Position numbers and translations under genes: made by a program
Notes under the pieces: generated by a model
What the model was told of the DNA's origin: nothing
What the model saw: only the letters and a program-made list of their open reading frames with translations
Databases searched by the model: none
Part shown: positions 50,987 through 55,613 of the stretch, in pieces
Numbering within the stretch: position 1 is the first letter of the stretch
Layout of the letters: the number at the start of each line of letters is the position of its first letter
Origin: Candidatus Bathyarchaeota archaeon
GTDB taxonomy: Archaea; Thermoproteota; Bathyarchaeia; 40CM-2-53-6
NCBI GenBank assembly: GCA_005888745.1
Contig: VBBS01000031.1
Span: 1 to 55,613 of the forward strand
DNA: 55,613 nucleotides
Direction: 5' to 3'

Positions 50987-53900
50987 CTTCAACCTCAGCT
51001 CTTGCTAAGATGACTTCTATGTTCAAGTCGCTTACTGGCTCACTGAGTTCAGTCTCAAGTTTTGTTGAGAAGACCTCAATCTTCAAAGCGCTCGCGGCTT
51101 CAATCACGCTCACAATGGGTAACATGGTCGCCGATGTGAATTCTGGACAGTTGACTTGCAACTCCAGTCCTCGTTCTTGTTCAACCCCTCTCACTGCAAC
51201 TTGGAATCTGGGTTCGGGTGTTGCCAGGCGGAGTTCGCTGTTCAGGTCTCTGACTGGTGCGCTGTCTTCGGCTTCGGGTCTTGCAGAGAAGAGCACGCTC
51301 TTCAGGTCTCTGACCGGTTCTCTGAATCTTGCTGCTTCCGAGACTAAGGGTCTTGCTAAGGTCTTAACCGGTTCAATGGTTTGGGCTTCAGGTTTTGCTG
51401 AGAAGTCTTCGCTGTTTAGGTCTCTGACTGGTTCGCTGTCTCTTGCGGGTTCTCTGTTCGCTGGTCGCGCTGTAATACTGACTGGTTCGCTGGGTTCAGC
51501 CTCGGGCTTGGCCGAGAAGAGCTCGCTCTTCAGATCTTTAACAGATTCGCTGGCTTCTACTTCGGGCTTTGCTGAGAAATCCTCGCTGTTTAGGTCTCTG
51601 ACAGATTCATTGTCTTCGACTGCTGGTCTAGCTGCGAAGAGTTCATTTCTTAGGTCCCTGAGCGGTTCGCTGGGTTTCGCTTCTGGTTTTGCTGAGAAGA
51701 GCTCGTTGTTCAGATCCTTGTCTAGTTCTCTAGGTTTGGCGAGTTCTATGTTGAAAGGTCGTACTATAGGCTTGAGTGCTTCACTTGGTTCATCCTCAGT
51801 CTTTGCCGAGAAGATTTCGCTGTTTAGATCCTTGACAGGTTCGCTATCTCTCGCTATTTCTGAGACTAAAGGTCTAGCTAGGGTTTTGACTGGTTCACTG
51901 GGGTCCGCCTCAGGTCTTGTTGAGAAGACTTCGTTCTTCAGGTCTCTAACTAGTTCAATATCTCTCATTGCTTCTCAAACGAAAGGTCTGGCCAAGAGTC
52001 TGAGCGGTTCTCTGGGTTCCTCATCAGGTCTTGCAGAGAAGAGTTCGTTCTTCAGGTCCTTTTCTGGCTCATTGAATCTTGCGAGTTCTATATCTAGAGG
52101 TCGCACTGTAGGCTTGGCTGCTTCGCTTGGTTCATCCTCGAGTTTTGCAGAGAAGACCTCGCTGTTTAGATCCTTGTCTGATTCTCTAGGTATGGCGAGT
52201 TCCGTGTTTAAAGGTCGCACTGTATCCTTGAATATTTCACTTGGTTCAAACTCAGTCTTTGCGGAGAAGACTTCGCTCCTCAGATCCTTGTCCGGTTCGT
52301 TGTCTCTGGTGACTTCTGAGACTAAGGGTTTCATCAAGTCGTTGACTGGTTCGGTTGGTTCAACCTCGAGTCTTACGGAGCGGAATTCGTTTTTCAGGTC
52401 TCTGACTGGTTCGCTGTCTCTTGTGTCTTCTCAGGTTAAGGGTCTTACTAGATCGCTGAGCGCTTCGCTTGGTTCGGTCTCTAGTCTTGTTAAGAAGAGT
52501 TCGCTCTTCAGGTCTGTGAGTGCCTCGTTGAATCTTGTTGGTTCGGAGGCTAAGGGTTTGCTCAAGTCTTTCAGCGGTTCGCTTGGTGCGGCCTCAAGTT
52601 TTGCAGAGAGATCCTCGTTTTTCAGATCCTTGTCTGGTTCTCTAGGTTTGACGAGTTCTCTGTTTAGAGGACGCACTATAAGCCTGAGTACGTCGCTGGG
52701 TTCATCCTCGAGTCTTGCTGAGAGATCCTCGTGGTATAGATCGGTTTCTGGTTCGCTAACTGTGGCCTCAAGTATTGCTGAGAAGAGTTCACTGTTTAGA
52801 TCCCTGAGCAGTTCGCTGACTTCAGCTTCTGGGTTCGTCGAAAGATCTTCGCTCCGCAGGTCTCTTAGTGCTTCGCTGTCTCCAGCCTCAAGTATTGCTG
52901 AGAAGAGTTCACTGTTCAGATTCTTGACTGGCTCTCTGGGTCCAGCCTCAAGTATTGCTGAGAAGAGTTCACTGTTATTCCTGACTGGCTCTCTGGGTCC
53001 AGCCTCTAGTTTTACTGAGAAGAGTTCGCTCTTCAGATCCCTAACCGGTTCGTGGACTACGACTTCGGGTATTGCTGAGAAGACTTCCTTCCTCAGGTCT
53101 CTAAGTGGTTCGCTAGCTCCAGCTTCCAGTTTTGCTGTGAAGAGTTCTTTGTTTAGATCCTTGGCTGGCTCGCTTGGTTCGACCTCGAGTCTTATGGAGC
53201 GGAGCTCGTTTTTCAGGTCTCTGACTGGTTCAGTGTCTCTGGCTGCTTCTGAGACTAAGGGTCTTGCTAGGTCTCTGAGCGCTTCGTTTGGTTCGGTCTC
53301 TAGTCTTGTTGAGAAGAGTTCGCTGTTCCGTACTTTGAGTGCCTCGTTGACTCGTGTTGGTTCGGAGACTAAGAGTTTTATCAAGTCTCTCACCGGTTCG
53401 TTTGGTTCGGCCTCGAGTTTCGCTGAGAAGACTTCGTGGTTTAGGTCCTTGTCTGGTTCTCTAGGTATGGCGAGTTCCCTGTTCAGAGGAAGGATTGTAA
53501 GCCTAACTGCGTCACTGGGTTCAAACTCAGCCTTTGCCGAAAAGTCTTCATTCTTCAGGTCGCTGAGTGACTCGTTCGGTCTTGTGAGTTCTTTCTTTAG
53601 GGGTCGTACTGTAAACTTGAGCGCTTCGCTTGGCTCATCCACGAGTCTTGCTGAGAAAACTTCGTTCTTCAGATCTGTGAGTGCCTCGTTGAATCTCGTC
53701 GGTTCTGAGGGTAAGGGTCTTGCTAAGGGTTTGAGTGCTTCCCTAGGTTCAACTTCGAGTTTTGCGGAGCACATTTCGTTGTTTAGGTCCTTCACCGGTT
53801 CTATAGGTCTTGGAAGTTCTCTCCTCAGAGGTCGTGCTGTGAACTTGAGTGCTTCATTGGGTTCAACCTCGAGCTTGGTGGAACACACTTCACTCTTCAG

Positions 53901-55479
53901 GTCTCTATCTGATTCGTTGGGCTTTGCAGCTTCTTTCTTCAGGGGTCGTACTGTGAACTTGAGCACCTCACTAGGTTCGGTCTCAGGCATTGCCGAGCAT
54001 ACTTCGGTCTTCAGGGCTCTGACTGGCGCGCTCAGTTCAGCCTCAGTTTTTGTAGAGCACACTTCATTGGTTAGGTCCCTTTCCGGTTCGCTTGCCTCCG
54101 CCTCAAGTCTTGCCGGCAGATCTTCGCTCTTCAGATCTCTGATCGGTTCGTTCTCCTTGCCTTCCGGTTTTGCTGAGAAGAGTTCGCTGTTCAGGTCTCT
54201 GAGTGCTTCACTCGGTCCAGCTTCGAGCGTTGCCGATCATTCTTCGCTGTTCAGGTCTTTGAGTGCATCGCTTACTTCAGCTTCGAGTCTTGCCGAAAAG
54301 AATTCATTGTTTAGGTCTTTGAGCGGTGGGCTAACTTTGAGTGGTTCTCAGACCAAAGGTCTTGCTAAGGTTTTGACCAGTTCGCTGGGAACAGTCTCAG
54401 TCTTCATGGAGCATATTTCGCTATCTAGGTCTCTTGCTGGCTCCCAAGGGCTTGGAGCTTCCATGTTGAAAGGTCGCACTGTAAACCTGAGTTCTTCCAT
54501 AGGATCTGTTTCAGGTCTTACTGAGAGGTCTTCATTCTTCAGGTCGCTGAGTGACTCGTTCGGTCTTGTGAGTTCTTTCTTTAGGGGTCGTACTGTAAAC
54601 TTGAGCGCTTCGCTTGGCTCATCCACGAGTCTTGCTGAGAAAACTTCGTTCTTCAGGTCCTTAACTAGTTCAATGTCTCTTATTGTTTCTCAAACTAAAG
54701 GTCTCGGCAAGAGTCTGAGCGGCTCTCTAGGTTCCTCATCTGGTCTTGCGGAGAAGAGTTCGCTGTTCAGGTCTCTGAGTGCCTCGTTGACCCCTGTTGG
54801 TTCTGAGACTAAGGGTCTTGCTAGATTTCTGAGCGCTTCGCTTGGTTCAAGCTCTGGTCTTCTGGAGCGAAGTTCGTTCTTCAGGTCTCTGACTGGTTCG
54901 CTTGGCTTTGCGAGTTCCCTGTCTAGAGGTCGCACCGTAAACCTGAGTTCTTCCATAGGATCTGTTCCAGGTCTTACTGAGAACCGATCATTCTTCAGGT
55001 CTCTGGGTGATTCATTGGGCTCCGCAGCTTCCTTCTTTAGAGGCCGCGCAATTTACTTGAGTGCTTCCCTAGGCTCAACTTCGAGTATTGCTAAGCAGAA
55101 TTCGTTCTTCAGATCTCTGACTGGTTCGCTAACCCTAGGTTCTGGGTTTGTCGAAAGATCTTCGCTCCACAGGGCTTTGACCGGGTCGTGGATTATTGGT
55201 TCTCGTTACGGGAGAGGTTCGTTCATTGCTGAGAACCTTCAGGCGAACTTCAACACGAGAGCACCCCTCTCTGGACACTCTGACTGTTCCGAGAACTTAA
55301 TCCTCAACTGTGGCAGTTCAACCGCCTCCTTTGCTTTTCTAGTACTTGCTGTTGGAGTTTCAATTTTCGGTATTTACGCAGTTAAACAACGTCGGCGACA
55401 TCGTGCTTCCCCCGGAGGGCAGAAGGATGAGAAAGTAGTCGTCGATCCGGAAGGCTGGGAAACGAAGGACAAGGACTAG
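50914..55479 (+). CDS. giant surface adhesin, repeat stalk and membrane anchor
   Basis: This 1521-residue frame is almost wholly built from Ser/Leu-rich units of about 19 residues ('AEKSSLFRSLTGSL' and 'RGRTVNLSASLGS' types). It ends with a Cys-containing segment, one membrane helix ('FAFLVLAVGVSIFGIYAV', about 1461-1478) and a basic then acidic tail. It has no signal peptide, and the GTG at 50914 has no ribosome-binding site, so export depends on joining to the preceding frame. A beta-rich stalk holding the N-terminal domains away from the cell is the likely architecture; related repeat proteins occur on other archaeal surfaces as far as I recall. Confidence 0.8.
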   Translation: MAILWNYYDYYNDRDNNQSLSGSLTSTSALAKMTSMFKSLTGSLSSVSSFVEKTSIFKALAASITLTMGNMVADVNSGQLTCNSSPRSCSTPLTATWNLGSGVARRSSLFRSLTGALSSASGLAEKSTLFRSLTGSLNLAASETKGLAKVLTGSMVWASGFAEKSSLFRSLTGSLSLAGSLFAGRAVILTGSLGSASGLAEKSSLFRSLTDSLASTSGFAEKSSLFRSLTDSLSSTAGLAAKSSFLRSLSGSLGFASGFAEKSSLFRSLSSSLGLASSMLKGRTIGLSASLGSSSVFAEKISLFRSLTGSLSLAISETKGLARVLTGSLGSASGLVEKTSFFRSLTSSISLIASQTKGLAKSLSGSLGSSSGLAEKSSFFRSFSGSLNLASSISRGRTVGLAASLGSSSSFAEKTSLFRSLSDSLGMASSVFKGRTVSLNISLGSNSVFAEKTSLLRSLSGSLSLVTSETKGFIKSLTGSVGSTSSLTERNSFFRSLTGSLSLVSSQVKGLTRSLSASLGSVSSLVKKSSLFRSVSASLNLVGSEAKGLLKSFSGSLGAASSFAERSSFFRSLSGSLGLTSSLFRGRTISLSTSLGSSSSLAERSSWYRSVSGSLTVASSIAEKSSLFRSLSSSLTSASGFVERSSLRRSLSASLSPASSIAEKSSLFRFLTGSLGPASSIAEKSSLLFLTGSLGPASSFTEKSSLFRSLTGSWTTTSGIAEKTSFLRSLSGSLAPASSFAVKSSLFRSLAGSLGSTSSLMERSSFFRSLTGSVSLAASETKGLARSLSASFGSVSSLVEKSSLFRTLSASLTRVGSETKSFIKSLTGSFGSASSFAEKTSWFRSLSGSLGMASSLFRGRIVSLTASLGSNSAFAEKSSFFRSLSDSFGLVSSFFRGRTVNLSASLGSSTSLAEKTSFFRSVSASLNLVGSEGKGLAKGLSASLGSTSSFAEHISLFRSFTGSIGLGSSLLRGRAVNLSASLGSTSSLVEHTSLFRSLSDSLGFAASFFRGRTVNLSTSLGSVSGIAEHTSVFRALTGALSSASVFVEHTSLVRSLSGSLASASSLAGRSSLFRSLIGSFSLPSGFAEKSSLFRSLSASLGPASSVADHSSLFRSLSASLTSASSLAEKNSLFRSLSGGLTLSGSQTKGLAKVLTSSLGTVSVFMEHISLSRSLAGSQGLGASMLKGRTVNLSSSIGSVSGLTERSSFFRSLSDSFGLVSSFFRGRTVNLSASLGSSTSLAEKTSFFRSLTSSMSLIVSQTKGLGKSLSGSLGSSSGLAEKSSLFRSLSASLTPVGSETKGLARFLSASLGSSSGLLERSSFFRSLTGSLGFASSLSRGRTVNLSSSIGSVPGLTENRSFFRSLGDSLGSAASFFRGRAIYLSASLGSTSSIAKQNSFFRSLTGSLTLGSGFVERSSLHRALTGSWIIGSRYGRGSFIAENLQANFNTRAPLSGHSDCSENLILNCGSSTASFAFLVLAVGVSIFGIYAVKQRRRHRASPGGQKDEKVVVDPEGWETKDKD
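50968..55197 (+). repeat. tandem protein-coding repeats, about 57 nt per half unit
   Basis: I estimate 70-75 half units of roughly 19 codons. Two classes alternate: class A 'EK-S-S-x-F-R-S-L-x-x-S-L', and class B with either 'K-G-L-x-K-x-L-x-x-S-L-G' or 'R-G-R-T-V-x-L-x-x-S-L-G'. Several units are nearly identical at nucleotide level (for example 53581-53660 and 54553-54640), which points to recent copying. Confidence 0.85.
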
Positions 55480-55491
55480 AAATGAAATGTT

Positions 55492-55505
55492 CGGTTTTGA
55501 AACCG
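55492..55505. repeat. short hairpin after adhesin stop
   Basis: CGGTTT and AAACCG form a 6-bp stem with a two-base loop, 13 nt after the stop codon. Confidence 0.4.
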
Positions 55506-55562
55506 GACCGGGGCTCCTCGACTTGGGAGGGCACCTGGCTGTTAACCGCTAAATAGCCTGGG

Positions 55563-55586
55563 AACTGGTCTCTAAACCGGTTTTTA
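55563..55586 (+). terminator. candidate terminator downstream of the adhesin
   Basis: AACTGGT pairs with ACCGGTT (one G-T pair) and the stem runs into a T5 tract. It lies about 85 nt after the stop codon. Confidence 0.5.
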
Positions 55587-55613
55587 TTGATTGGATAAGA
55601 TGGAGAAGGCTTC

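Noticed and set aside
50940-50990. Classical -1 slippery heptamer at the adhesin junction
   Set aside because: No X-XXY-YYZ site or obvious downstream pseudoknot was seen, so programmed frameshifting of the known type is not claimed.
50964-54626. Very long antisense open frames under the adhesin repeats (334, 543, 120, 92 residues)
   Set aside because: They arise because the repeat codons contain no reverse-complement stops. Their products are periodic mirrors of the sense repeats and have no starts with ribosome-binding sites.
50968-55197. CRISPR array
   Set aside because: Units are in-frame, degenerate coding repeats without constant-length unique spacers, and no cas gene is present.

Overview
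The window looks like a piece of an aerobic archaeal chromosome. I place it, with limited confidence, near Thermoproteota/TACK and perhaps close to Nitrososphaeria that do not oxidise ammonia. The archaeal signs are aIF1/SUI1 proteins, a fused two-subunit 2-oxoacid:ferredoxin oxidoreductase, NreA, UbiA and geranylgeranyl-reductase genes, archaeal winged-helix regulators, TATA boxes 25-35 nt before starts, and tRNA genes interrupted by introns. The aerobic sign is a haem-copper oxidase cluster. Three cupredoxins and no cytochrome c lie around it, so copper proteins probably carry its electrons. No ammonia-oxidation gene is visible. GTG and TTG starts are common.

Layout. 0-4 kb: a truncated gene, aIF1, a small zinc protein and the oxidoreductase. 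4-10 kb: a membrane protein, two cupredoxin-type genes on the minus strand, then coxB, a coxA-coxC fusion, a small subunit-IV-like protein and another blue copper protein. 10-23.7 kb: housekeeping genes, including a Tag-like glycosylase, HtrA protease, HIT protein, cobalamin adenosyltransferase, NreA, two radical-SAM-era metabolism genes, a TRIC-type channel, two MFS transporters and a UbiA prenyltransferase. 23.7-33.4 kb: a tnpB 3' relic, a geranylgeranyl reductase, a B12-type radical SAM protein, a complete tnpB, peroxiredoxin, NAD(P)H-hydrate epimerase, an amidohydrolase and two tRNA genes with two introns each. 34-38.3 kb: a base-excision-repair pair (nfo with an intein, then nth), a zinc-ribbon protein and a second complete tnpB. 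38.4-46.5 kb: an Fe-S assembly region, with sufB-sufD-Rieske facing right and sufU-sufS-hesB-sufC facing left, and a secreted Ig-like protein between them. 46.6-55.5 kb: a surface-protein region with two related membrane proteins, a secreted protein with a virion-like domain, 1.25 kb without a clear gene, and a giant serine-rich repeat protein.

How the parts connect. The Suf system would supply the Fe-S clusters of the ferredoxin-dependent oxidoreductase, radical SAM enzymes, Nth and the Rieske protein. UbiA and the reductase fit quinone or isoprenoid lipid synthesis, and quinones would feed the oxidase. Peroxiredoxin and the repair genes fit life with oxygen.

The observations most worth following are: (1) near-identical palindromes at the sufB and sufC promoters; (2) several genes whose conserved N-termini begin where no ATG, GTG or TTG exists; (3) an intein between two metal ligands of endonuclease IV; (4) tRNA introns in the D-arm and T-loop as well as the anticodon loop; (5) three loci sharing a tnpB 3' (omega-RNA-like) end; and (6) a giant adhesin split by a -1 frame change exactly where its repeats begin. 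Everything was read by eye; no database search was run.
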